From NCBI GenBank assembly GCA_964471435.1, contig CAYYGA010000001.1, forward strand, positions 62,001 to 126,000: a stretch of 64,000 nucleotides of DNA, written 5' to 3'. Positions 51,872 through 60,551 of this stretch are shown here, one piece after another. The notes beneath the pieces are model-generated. The model did not search any database, had not been told where the DNA came from, and saw only the letters and a program-made list of their open reading frames with translations. The position numbers and the translations under genes were made by a program. Each line of letters starts with the position of its first letter. Within the stretch, counting starts at the first letter, position 1. The DNA is from Facklamia sp964471435 (GTDB lineage: Bacteria; Bacillota; Bacilli; Lactobacillales; Aerococcaceae).

Positions 51872-53107
51872 TTAATAGTTTTGTTCGATACCTTCAGTTA
51901 TTAAATTTACTGCCTGATCTGCGGATTCCTGAGGTGATAAATTCCCAGATCCAGCATCAAACATCATTGTTTCAGCTCCTGACCAAACTTCTGCCATTTC
52001 AGGTACATTCGGCATTGGTTGTGCATTAGCATAAGTTTCAATTACTGCTTGAGTTAACTCATTATCTTCTGCTCCTACTGCCTCTCTTGCAAGTTGATTA
52101 GCAGGAATTTCTCCTAGTTGTTCGTACATTATTTGCTGCTGCTCTTCGGAAGTAACCCATCTAAGGAATTCATTGGCTAAGTCGGTGTTTTCAGAATAGC
52201 TTGATACTGCCCAGGCTTTGCCCCCTGCAAAAGCTTGATATTCTTCTCCATTGGTTAAAGTAGGAAGTTTGGCTACGCCATAGTTAATCCCGGCATCATT
52301 AAAAGAAGCTGCATCCCATGGGCCGCCTATAATCGCAGCAGTTTCCCCATTAATAAAAGATTCTCTTAAAAAGTCTGGAGCCGATTGTACATCCAGCATT
52401 CCTTGAGGCCAATATTCTTGGAAGTATTTCGTGGCATAAGTGATTCCTTCGACTGCCCCTTCATTGTTTAAACCAATGTCTGCAACATCATTTCCGTCTC
52501 CGAAGATGTAACCGCCATGGCCGGCTATTAACCCGTAAGCATAATAAAAATCAGTCCATTGTGTTAAAAAGCCAACATTTTTCCCTTCTTCACCCTCAAA
52601 AGCATAAGCTTCATCTTGTAAAAGCTGCTCGATGTCTTCAAATGACTGAGGTGCTGACTCAATTAAATCCTTATTGTAGTATAAAACGATTGATTCAATA
52701 ACAGTTGGTACACCATAAATGACATCATCGACAGTAACTTGTGCGGCATCTGTTTCGTCATAATTATTTGCTTCAGGCAATTCTACTTCAGAAATATGAC
52801 CGGCTAAGGAAAGTGAAGATAAACGGTCGTATGGTGCAATATAAACATCTGCTCCTTGGCCGGAAGGCCCATCTAATGCTAAGCCGTCTAAAGCATCAAA
52901 CATATCAAAATCTAATACTTCAACTTCCACCCCAAACTCTTCTTCGAAAGCAGCAATATTCGCTTCAACATAATCATAATGTCCTCCGGCTGCAATCGTT
53001 AAAGTTTCTTGTGCACTCACCGGAGTCACCGAAGCAAAAGTCTGCAGTCCAATTGTAAGTGCAGAAGTAGCAGCCAGTAAACCAGTAAACATTTTTTTAA
53101 GATTCAT
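51872..53107 (-). CDS. malX: Maltodextrin-binding protein (MalE/MalX type), no lipobox
   Basis: A 411-residue extracellular solute-binding protein family 1 member. A Sec signal spans residues 1-32 (cut after VSA), with no lipobox cysteine, so it is not predicted to be lipidated. The mature part opens TLTIAAGGHYDY and shows the GGPWDAASF and AGGKAWAVS segments of maltose-binding relatives. First gene of the operon, controlled by the operator at 53127-53140. Confidence 0.92.
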   Translation of the reverse strand: MNLKKMFTGLLAATSALTIGLQTFASVTPVSAQETLTIAAGGHYDYVEANIAAFEEEFGVEVEVLDFDMFDALDGLALDGPSGQGADVYIAPYDRLSSLSLAGHISEVELPEANNYDETDAAQVTVDDVIYGVPTVIESIVLYYNKDLIESAPQSFEDIEQLLQDEAYAFEGEEGKNVGFLTQWTDFYYAYGLIAGHGGYIFGDGNDVADIGLNNEGAVEGITYATKYFQEYWPQGMLDVQSAPDFLRESFINGETAAIIGGPWDAASFNDAGINYGVAKLPTLTNGEEYQAFAGGKAWAVSSYSENTDLANEFLRWVTSEEQQQIMYEQLGEIPANQLAREAVGAEDNELTQAVIETYANAQPMPNVPEMAEVWSGAETMMFDAGSGNLSPQESADQAVNLITEGIEQNY

Positions 53108-53126
53108 CCCATAATTCCCCCTTTAA

Positions 53127-53140
53127 TGTAAACGCTTTAC
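53127..53140 (+). promoter_or_regulatory. cre or LacI-family operator of the maltodextrin operon
   Basis: TGTAAACGCTTTAC matches the catabolite-responsive element consensus at 13 of 14 positions. It lies downstream of the -10 element and 20 bases before the malX ATG, where bound CcpA or MalR would block elongation. Confidence 0.75.
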
Positions 53141-53151
53141 GTTGTATGTAC

Positions 53152-53180
53152 ATTATGCCTTATTAATAGATTAAAAACAA
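53152..53180 (-). promoter_or_regulatory. Promoter of the maltodextrin operon
   Basis: On the minus strand TTGTTT (53175-53180) and CATAAT (53152-53157) with a 17-base spacer. The operator sits between it and the ribosome binding site. Confidence 0.65.
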
Positions 53181-53311
53181 GCTTTTCAAATTACTAATTG
53201 AGGTAAAATTTTTTATTTATTAAGAATTTTCTTCAATAAATAAAAAATCGCAGTCATTCCTGGCTGCGATTTTAAATGAATCAATAAAATTTAAATCTTT
53301 TGAGCGATTTA

Positions 53312-55123
53312 TTATTTTTGACTATGAAGCAGTTCTTCAAATTGTTTTAATCTTTCTTCAAAGACATCCAGAGTAGCACGAATGTAATCTGACTTAGTCA
53401 TGTCTAAACCTGCAGTCTTCATCGTATCAATAGGGTACTGAGAAGATCCTGACTTAAGGAACCCAAGATATTTTTCTAAAGCATCTTTATCTCCATTAAT
53501 AATCTTATCAGAAAAATAAGTTGCCGCAGCAAAACCGGTAGAATATTGGAAAACATAGTAATTATAATAGAAGTGTGGAATTCTCGACCACTCTAAAGCA
53601 ATTTCAGAATCCGAGTTTACACTTGAACCATAATATTTTTTATTCAGCTCCTGGTAATTATCAGACAAAAATTGTGCGGTCAACGGGATTCCGTCAGCAT
53701 CAGCCTGGTGCATAAAATGCTCAAATTCAGCAAACTGAGTCTGACGATAGACAGTTCCTTTCATTCCATCCAGGAAATGATTGATAACAAAAAGACGAAC
53801 TTCTGGATCTTCATATTGATCCAGCAAATAGCTTGTTAATAAATTTTCATTAGTAGTTGAGGCAATTTCAGCTAAAAAGATAGAATAATTTCCATATACA
53901 TAAGGTTGATATTTATGTGTCAAGTACGAATGAGCACTGTGTCCTAATTCATGTACCAGAGTATATAAATGATTAATGCTGTCCTGCCAATTCATTAAAA
54001 TATAAGGTTTAGAGTCATACGTTCCAGAAGAATATGCCCCAGATCGTTTACCAATATTCTCGTATAAGTCTATCCAGCGATCAGAAAAAGCTTCTTCAAT
54101 AATATCTAAATATTCTGAGCCTAAAGGAGCCAGAGCTTTTAGAGTCACTTCTTTCGCTTCTTCATAATCAAACTTGATGGGTGCTTCTCCCAGTAAAGGA
54201 GTGTACATATCATACATTTCTAATTGGTCTACATTTAATAATTCTTTACGTAAATCCACATAGCGGTGCAGTAAATCTAAACGCTCACCTACACCTTCTA
54301 ATAAGGTATCATAGACTGATTCGGGAACATTATTTTGTGCTAAAGCAGCTGCTCGAGCCGATTCATAGTTACGAACCTTTGCTTCATAATTTTGTGTTTT
54401 TACTTGAGTTGAAAGCATAGCAGCCGAAGTATTTTTAAATTGATCGTATACTTCATAATATTTTTCAAAAGTCTCTTTACGCACCCGACGATCGGTAGAT
54501 TCCAGCATTTTCCCATAAACACTATGGGTTAAAACTATTTCATTGCCTTCTTCATCTTTAATTGAGGGGAATTTTAAATCAGCATTATTGAATAAACTGA
54601 AGGTTTTTTCGGCACCTGCGAATACTTCACTGGCCTGAGCTAATAATAACTCCTGCTCTTCGCTTAAGACGTGAGGGCGATTACGAGTAATATTATCAAT
54701 AAATTGTTTATAGTACTTTAGAGTTTCATTTTCATTGATAAAAGAATTGAGTTGTTCTTCTGGTATAGCTAGGATTTCAGGTTGAAAAGAAGCGGTTACC
54801 TGCCCAAACTCACTATACAGTTGTCTCGCTCTAGCTTCTAATGTTTGATACTCAGCATTTCCTTGATCCTGATCGTTCTTTAGATGAGCATAAACATATA
54901 AGTTGCTTACTTGCCGGGCGGCTTCTAAATAAGCAGAAACGGCTTCTTCAAGCTGTTCTGCACTCTTACCCAAGGTTCCTATATACTTTTTAAGAGCTTC
55001 GACAGCGGACTTTCCTTTTCCAAAACTTTCTTCATAGCTCTTTTCGTCGGCAAACATAACAGATAAATCCCAAGTATACTCCTCTGGAATTTCATTTCTT
55101 TTTTTAAGTTGACTTTCTGACAT
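53312..55123 (-). CDS. pepF: Oligoendopeptidase F
   Basis: A 603-residue M3 zinc peptidase that cuts peptides of about 7 to 17 residues in the cytosol. The HEXXH motif is in LVHELGHSAHS near residue 389, with the third ligand Glu about 25 residues later (IFLAEIASTTNE). Length and termini are standard. It lies downstream of coiA, the order seen in Bacilli. Confidence 0.97.
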   Translation of the reverse strand: MSESQLKKRNEIPEEYTWDLSVMFADEKSYEESFGKGKSAVEALKKYIGTLGKSAEQLEEAVSAYLEAARQVSNLYVYAHLKNDQDQGNAEYQTLEARARQLYSEFGQVTASFQPEILAIPEEQLNSFINENETLKYYKQFIDNITRNRPHVLSEEQELLLAQASEVFAGAEKTFSLFNNADLKFPSIKDEEGNEIVLTHSVYGKMLESTDRRVRKETFEKYYEVYDQFKNTSAAMLSTQVKTQNYEAKVRNYESARAAALAQNNVPESVYDTLLEGVGERLDLLHRYVDLRKELLNVDQLEMYDMYTPLLGEAPIKFDYEEAKEVTLKALAPLGSEYLDIIEEAFSDRWIDLYENIGKRSGAYSSGTYDSKPYILMNWQDSINHLYTLVHELGHSAHSYLTHKYQPYVYGNYSIFLAEIASTTNENLLTSYLLDQYEDPEVRLFVINHFLDGMKGTVYRQTQFAEFEHFMHQADADGIPLTAQFLSDNYQELNKKYYGSSVNSDSEIALEWSRIPHFYYNYYVFQYSTGFAAATYFSDKIINGDKDALEKYLGFLKSGSSQYPIDTMKTAGLDMTKSDYIRATLDVFEERLKQFEELLHSQK

Positions 55124-55188
55124 TCTATGACACTCCTTATTAATCGATAATATTAGTTTAACACAGCTGACTGAATTATTAACACCAA

Positions 55189-56292
55189 CTAGACTTTATT
55201 TTGATAAATATGAAAGATCGCTTGAATACATTCTATTACCACTACCATAATATCAAAATCTTGATCCATTAAAGGCATCGGCGTCCAAGTTAAATACCCT
55301 GCCTCTATTAAATATTTGAGCATGAATTCCATCTTTTTGTTGAAGTATGCAGGTTTACTCTGTGTCCAGGCAACATAGGACCAGGCTAAAATAATCCATC
55401 CATTTTGTCTGAAACATAAAAATTTCCACTGAGAAGCAAAAATCCATTCAGGTAATTCATGAAAACTTACGCCCCATTTATATAATGCTTTCAACACTTT
55501 AAAATAGGACTTATTTTTTAAGATGGCTGTCTTACGGTCTAATCCTCTGATCTTATAATTTTTATGAAAGTTTACTTCCTTTTGGGTTCCATATTGCAGG
55601 CAAAGACTTTTACTGAAAATGTTTTGATGCCAATCTTCTGAAAAAGTATATTCAATCGTTTGGATTGCATAGGATTCAAGTTGATATACGAGTGGCAGCT
55701 GATAAAGTAATACTAATTTTTTTTCACTTATATTTAACGCGTAGAGATGTAATAAACGTGTTTGATCAAATGAAAGCATCTGGCTGATCCATTTGCGATT
55801 GATGCCATTTTTTAAAAAAGAATCATCAACTAACCATCTAATTTCATTAGCTAGACGAAGGTATTCCTGGTGTCGCATACTCAAATCTTCTTGTGGAATG
55901 ATAGATTTTTGATATTCAATTATTTGAAAACTGGAATGATTGGGAGTAACTGTTATTAAATCAGCTGTCTGATTTGAACCTGTCAGTTTGTATTCTTTAT
56001 AAGTATCATATCCATAGGATTTAAAATTTTTTTCTAAAATTTCTTTAGCAGTTTTATGCTCAGTAGATTCCCCTTTACGTGGTGAGTATTGGAAATTTCC
56101 TTTCTGATGATATCGATTCTCAACCTGTCTCAGGCATTTTTTTCGATGTCTAAAGTAATAGCGGCTATTTTTTCGTTTGCATAATTTAACCGGCTCCAAG
56201 CATAATGGACAATAAAATTCTTGCTGCATATTTAAGCGGTCAATAAAATTGGCATAACATAATTGGTGATGCTTATTTAAAGCTGCATACAT
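55189..56292 (-). CDS. coiA: Competence protein CoiA
   Basis: A 367-residue CoiA-family protein that helps process incoming single-stranded DNA during transformation. A Cys-rich N-terminal region (CPLC, and a later Cys-His cluster) is followed by a nuclease-like domain: EHKTAKEIL near residue 77, the Asp of TADLITV near residue 110 and YQKS near residue 127, like the restriction endonuclease fold. The rest is predicted helical. Its ribosome binding site (GGAGG at 56300-56304) lies inside a hairpin. Confidence 0.88.
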   Translation of the reverse strand: MYAALNKHHQLCYANFIDRLNMQQEFYCPLCLEPVKLCKRKNSRYYFRHRKKCLRQVENRYHQKGNFQYSPRKGESTEHKTAKEILEKNFKSYGYDTYKEYKLTGSNQTADLITVTPNHSSFQIIEYQKSIIPQEDLSMRHQEYLRLANEIRWLVDDSFLKNGINRKWISQMLSFDQTRLLHLYALNISEKKLVLLYQLPLVYQLESYAIQTIEYTFSEDWHQNIFSKSLCLQYGTQKEVNFHKNYKIRGLDRKTAILKNKSYFKVLKALYKWGVSFHELPEWIFASQWKFLCFRQNGWIILAWSYVAWTQSKPAYFNKKMEFMLKYLIEAGYLTWTPMPLMDQDFDIMVVVIECIQAIFHIYQNKV

Positions 56293-56295
56293 AAA

Positions 56296-56347
56296 AAATC
56301 CTCCCTTTCTAATAAGTACACTAAAAAAGGAGGATTTATTTTATTTA
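56296..56347 (-). promoter_or_regulatory. Hairpin covering the coiA ribosome binding site
   Basis: On the minus strand AAATCCTCC (56339-56347) pairs perfectly with GGAGGATTT (56296-56304), 9 bp around a 34-base loop. The right arm includes GGAGG of coiA, seven bases before its ATG, and is followed by TTTTTTA. It may act as the mecA terminator and as a translation block on coiA. Confidence 0.6.
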
Positions 56348-56348
56348 A

Positions 56349-57056
56349 TTAAAATTGATTACCGAAAAAGCTTAATGAATCGTTTGCTCTGATTAATTTA
56401 CCGTGTTCTCCCAACAAAGAAGACGTTACCGGACTTGCTTCTCCGTATTCAAATAATGAAAGAAGCTTATCAGACTCCTGCTCGTTTTTAACTGTATGTT
56501 CTAAATTATATAATACTAAGTAATATTGATTATTTAAATGATACAAATCGGATTGAATCGTTTCAAATGGAATTTGACGTGCTAAACGTAAAAAGTCATC
56601 GAGTTCATTAAAAACTATTACTTCTTCTGTAAATTCCGAATCATCATCAACTAAATTATCTTTAGGTGCAAACTGTGGATCAAAAATATTTAAGACTGAT
56701 TTGTCTGAGTGATCATCGTTGTCATTTTCATCGTGTGCGGGATGTTTTCTAATATCTTTTCTTTCCTTTAAGCGTTTGGAAAGTTCATCCTCCCAAATTT
56801 CTTCCATTTCATCTAAATTGGCCCGACTTATATATAATTCAAGCCCTTCACTTGAAGGTATTACCTGGAAAGTTACTGCTTCAGAATCGTGGAAGTGTTG
56901 ATCAACGTCTACTTCTTCTAGGATAGAATAGAAAAACTTTTCGATGCTTGATTGATCACCGATTATATCAAGGAAATCAATGCCGCGGGCTTCAAGATCT
57001 TCAACCCCAATCATTACTTTGATTAAGTTTTCATTTATATGTTCCATTTCCATCAT
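56349..57056 (-). CDS. mecA: Adaptor protein MecA
   Basis: MecA delivers ComK or other targets to ClpCP. The 235-residue chain has an N-terminal target-binding domain (MEMEHINENLIKV to about residue 80), an acidic linker (about 95-145) and a C-terminal ClpC-binding domain (EEVIVFNELDDFLRLAR to the end). GGAGG lies six bases before the first of two close ATGs. Order spx-mecA-coiA-pepF is as in Bacilli. Confidence 0.93.
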   Translation of the reverse strand: MMEMEHINENLIKVMIGVEDLEARGIDFLDIIGDQSSIEKFFYSILEEVDVDQHFHDSEAVTFQVIPSSEGLELYISRANLDEMEEIWEDELSKRLKERKDIRKHPAHDENDNDDHSDKSVLNIFDPQFAPKDNLVDDDSEFTEEVIVFNELDDFLRLARQIPFETIQSDLYHLNNQYYLVLYNLEHTVKNEQESDKLLSLFEYGEASPVTSSLLGEHGKLIRANDSLSFFGNQF

Positions 57057-57189
57057 CGGTCACCTCCAAATTTATACTACCTCTATTATACTATTAATAA
57101 GCCTACATACCAACCTTTTCGCAAATTGTTTAACAATTTATTTAAAATACATGTTTTTAAGTGTGATATAGCTTTTTTTAAAAAAATAA

Positions 57190-57222
57190 AAAGTCAGAAA
57201 AAGGACTCATTTAGAGTCCTTC
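57190..57222 (-). terminator. Terminator of spx
   Basis: AAGGACTC (57201-57208) pairs with GAGTCCTT (57214-57221), loop of five bases, followed on the minus strand by TTTTTC. Confidence 0.8.
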
Positions 57223-57243
57223 ATAAGTGCTATATAATGTAAC

Positions 57244-57642
57244 TTAGTCGTTTACCATAGCTCGTGCAATTCTTAATTCACGTGCCCGTACTTCTCTAGG
57301 TAGAAAACGACGGATTTCATCTTCATTATAACCAATCTGCAATCTTTTGTCATCAATCATAATTGGACGACGTAAGAGACCTGGCTGCTCTTGCACTAAC
57401 TGATAAAAATCATTTAGAGGTAATTCACTCAACTCGATTTCCAATTCAGAATAAGCTTTTGAACGAGTTGAAACAATATCCTCAGTGCCTTCCTCAGTCA
57501 TTCTTAGAATTGCTTTGATTTCATTTAAACTTAGAGGTTCTGTAAATATATTACGCTCCTCATAAGGGATTTCATGCTCTTCTAGCCATGCGCGCGCTTT
57601 TCTACATGACGTACAACTCGGAGTTACATACAATGTTACCAT
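57244..57642 (-). CDS. spx: Redox-sensing regulator Spx
   Basis: A 132-residue ArsC-fold regulator that binds the RNA polymerase alpha subunit and switches on thiol-stress genes. The redox switch is C10-T-S-C13, and RRPIMID near residue 84 is standard. The start at 57642 gives the universal MVTLY opening and has AGGAA-type bases eight upstream; the open frame extends ten codons further. Turnover would rely on ClpXP with an SpxH-type adaptor. Confidence 0.96.
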   Translation of the reverse strand: MVTLYVTPSCTSCRKARAWLEEHEIPYEERNIFTEPLSLNEIKAILRMTEEGTEDIVSTRSKAYSELEIELSELPLNDFYQLVQEQPGLLRRPIMIDDKRLQIGYNEDEIRRFLPREVRARELRIARAMVND

Positions 57643-57925
57643 TAAGAAATCTTCCTTTCTTTTCTTGAACATGTCTAGCTCACTGTTATGTATCGTACAT
57701 GTTTAAGTTGTTACATTAAACATATAGCATAAAAACGATAATTGCTTTAAAAGGTACAACAGTATAACTTACAAATTCGTCTTTATAGTCTAAATTATAT
57801 CATGAGAGTAAGATTACTTCAATGTGTTCTCATATATATTTAATTTAATGATAATAGTTCATAAAATATTCGTTTACCTGCCACTCATAAATCAAGCTCT
57901 CACAAGTTTTAAGCATTACACCAAC

Positions 57926-57953
57926 TTGCAAATTATCTTAACTGTAATATAAT
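57926..57953 (+). promoter_or_regulatory. Promoter of trpS
   Basis: TTGCAA (57926-57931) and a perfect TATAAT (57948-57953), spacer 16 bases. The rest of the 357-base stretch between spx and trpS is AT-rich and holds no T-box core and no gene that I can see. Confidence 0.6.
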
Positions 57954-57999
57954 TTAAGTAATAAAAAATTATTTTTTATCTAGAAAGAGGCTCATAATA

Positions 58000-58986
58000 A
58001 TGGATGCTATTTTCTCAGGAGTTCAACCTTCAGGAATCCCCACTATCGGAAATTATATTGGAGCGATGAAGGGTTTTACAGATTTACAAAATAATTACAA
58101 TGCTTTTTATTGTATTGTTAATCAACATGCAATTACTGTACCTCAAGAACCCGGCCGTTTAAAAGAAATGACCCGGCAATTGGCTGCTTTATATTTAGCC
58201 ATCGGTATCGATCCAAATAAAGCAACCATATTCGTTCAATCAGATGTGCCTGCTCATGCTCAAGCCGCCTGGTTAATTACATGCCAACTAGGCCTGGGTG
58301 AATTAGAGCGTATGACACAATATAAAGATAAAATGCAAAAACAAGAATCAATTAATGCCGGTTTACTCTGTTATCCAGCTTTGATGGTTTCGGATATAGT
58401 GCTGTACGATGCCAAATATGTACCCGTAGGTGATGATCAGAGACAGCATATTGAATTAGCAAGAAATTTTGTTGACCGGTTCAACAGTCGCTATGGAAAA
58501 AATTTATTGATAAAACCAGAGGGTATCTTCCCTAAATCAGGCAGTCGCGTGATGAGTTTACAAGATCCAAGCAGTAAAATGAGTAAGTCTGATACGAATG
58601 AAAAATCATTTGTTTCGTTGCTGGACAGCCCCAAGAAAATTACTAAAAAAATTAAATCCGCTGTTACTGACTCTATCGGGTTAGTGAACTATGATAAAGT
58701 CAACCAACCTGCCATTAGTAATCTTTTAGATATGTTCAGCAGTCTAAGCGGGGACTCAATAGACAGTTTAGTAGAATCTTATCATGACACAGGTTATGGT
58801 CGTTTTAAAACAGATTTAGCTGATTTAGTAGTTACTACGCTTGCTCCTATTCAAGAGCGTTACCAAGAGTTGATGAATGGTGATGAATTGGACGTTATTT
58901 TACAAGAAGGTGCTAAAAAAGCGAATGTCACAGCTTCAGCTACTCTTGAACGAATGGAAAAGGCTATGGGAATAAATTATCGGTAA
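58000..58986 (+). CDS. trpS: Tryptophanyl-tRNA synthetase
   Basis: A 328-residue class I synthetase that charges tRNA-Trp. The HIGH-like motif is PTIGNYIG near residue 13 and the KMSKS motif is SKMSKSD near residue 195. Length and ends are standard. Unlike many Firmicutes trpS genes it has no visible T-box. Monocistronic, with its own promoter and terminator. Confidence 0.97.
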   Translation: MDAIFSGVQPSGIPTIGNYIGAMKGFTDLQNNYNAFYCIVNQHAITVPQEPGRLKEMTRQLAALYLAIGIDPNKATIFVQSDVPAHAQAAWLITCQLGLGELERMTQYKDKMQKQESINAGLLCYPALMVSDIVLYDAKYVPVGDDQRQHIELARNFVDRFNSRYGKNLLIKPEGIFPKSGSRVMSLQDPSSKMSKSDTNEKSFVSLLDSPKKITKKIKSAVTDSIGLVNYDKVNQPAISNLLDMFSSLSGDSIDSLVESYHDTGYGRFKTDLADLVVTTLAPIQERYQELMNGDELDVILQEGAKKANVTASATLERMEKAMGINYR

Positions 58987-59077
58987 AATTACGAAAGTTT
59001 ATTAAGTTAACCCAATAACCAAAAAAGAGATATCATAGTCACTGAAATCATCTTTAAAATAATATAATTACTTTGAT

Positions 59078-59105
59078 ACCATGTAGATTTTACATGGTTT
59101 TTCCT
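59078..59105 (+). terminator. Terminator of trpS
   Basis: ACCATGTA (59078-59085) pairs with TACATGGT (59091-59098), followed by TTTTTCC. It lies about 90 bases past the stop. Confidence 0.75.
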
Positions 59106-59267
59106 TTATCTTTTTTATGAATTTCAACTTTTTTTAGAAAAGTCGCTGTTATTTATTATTGGTCTTCATAAAATATTCATTTAACTTTCATTCCCTGCAA
59201 CTTGAATTTTCAACCTAATAGTTTATGATGTATATATTATTACATCAACAATTAGGAGTATGTATTT

Positions 59268-60365
59268 ATGAAAATAGGCGCGCGGGTCCTTAAAACCGGA
59301 CTTGCAATTACATTATCTATTTATTTGGCCTGGTTTTTCTTACCTGAAGGCTATGGTTCGCTGGCCGCAATTGGGGCAAGTCTTTCCACTCAGCCTTCCA
59401 TCAAACAATCCTTTCAAACTCTAACCTCCAGAATTATATCTAATATTGTCGGGGGGGTTATAGCAGTCTTCATGCTTTATACTTTTAATGCTTCTCCCAT
59501 CACCATTGGTGTAACTTGTATCATAACGATAGCGGTTTTAAATTCTTTCAATCTTTCGAATGTTATCGCTCTAGCAGTAGTTAATATAACGGTTATTATG
59601 TTAGGAACGGACAATGATTTTGTGACCTATGCTTTTATGCGTGTTATAGAAACAAGTATCGGCGTCCTTGTCTCGTTTTTAGTCAATTGGTTAGTACTAC
59701 CACCTAAATATGATAAGCGCTTTTTCTCTGTATTAGAAAGCACAACTCTTGAAGTATTAATGTTACTAAGAGCTGCTTTAAGAAAGAACACAGAATTCTC
59801 ATCTTTAAACGCTGATTTAAATTGGGCAAAGCAGCGCTTGGCCCAGTTTAATAATTATTTTGATTTAATACGAGAAGATTTTTTAATTACACCAAAACAA
59901 AGAATGAATGCCGCCAGGAGATTAGTGGTTTACCGTGAAATGGCCAGAGCAACCAGCAGTGCTGTAGAACTGCTGGAAACCATTCATATCAATTCTCAAA
60001 TATACAATGAATTTCCGCCTGAGATGCGTCTCAATTTTCGTGAACGTATCGAAACCTTGATGTCAGCTCATGAACAAATAATCTTAAAGTTTTACGGTAA
60101 AGTGGGTATTAACGAAGTAAATTATATGGCAATGCGACTTGAGCATCGTGAGGAATATATGCAAATGTTTTTCGACCATGCCCGTAAAGAAAACTTGATT
60201 CGTGAAGATTTTATGCTAAAAGACAGTAACAGTATCATTGAAATATTATCTGCCAGTGTACACTATGAAGAACAGTTAGAACGCTTAAATCATATCGTCC
60301 GTTTATATAAGCAACGTGCCGGCAGCGAAAAAATTGAGTTTCAACATTTCGATCCCTCAATCTAG
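59268..60365 (+). CDS. Aromatic acid exporter family protein (ArAE_1/FUSC)
   Basis: A 365-residue membrane protein of the DUF939/ArAE_1 family. Four to six helices fill residues 5-145 (LAITLSIYLAWFFLPEGYG at the start is typical), and the rest is a helical cytosolic domain. Relatives export aromatic acids or similar small organic anions; the substrate here is unknown. AGGAG precedes the ATG, and a strong terminator follows. Confidence 0.87.
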   Translation: MKIGARVLKTGLAITLSIYLAWFFLPEGYGSLAAIGASLSTQPSIKQSFQTLTSRIISNIVGGVIAVFMLYTFNASPITIGVTCIITIAVLNSFNLSNVIALAVVNITVIMLGTDNDFVTYAFMRVIETSIGVLVSFLVNWLVLPPKYDKRFFSVLESTTLEVLMLLRAALRKNTEFSSLNADLNWAKQRLAQFNNYFDLIREDFLITPKQRMNAARRLVVYREMARATSSAVELLETIHINSQIYNEFPPEMRLNFRERIETLMSAHEQIILKFYGKVGINEVNYMAMRLEHREEYMQMFFDHARKENLIREDFMLKDSNSIIEILSASVHYEEQLERLNHIVRLYKQRAGSEKIEFQHFDPSI

Positions 60366-60393
60366 TATTTTATTTAAGAGTTATTTAGATGAT

Positions 60394-60443
60394 AAAAACC
60401 TTCTATCAACGATTAATCAATCGACGAATAGAAGGTTTTTATT
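60394..60443. terminator. Terminator after the ArAE gene
   Basis: A 13-bp perfect stem (60394-60406 with 60428-60440) with a 21-base loop and T-runs on both strands. It may also serve the L,D-transpeptidase gene, which ends at 60552. Confidence 0.85.
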
Positions 60444-60551
60444 TCATAGTTTAAAATATTTTGAATTAGATAACGGATTCTTTACTCCAAGTCGGAATAG
60501 GAGACCACTGATTAGGAAAAGTAATTCTTTCAAAGTGATCTTTCCTCCGGT

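Noticed and set aside
57643..57999. T-box before trpS
   Set aside because: No TGGxACC-type core and no terminator before the gene; only a plain promoter is visible.
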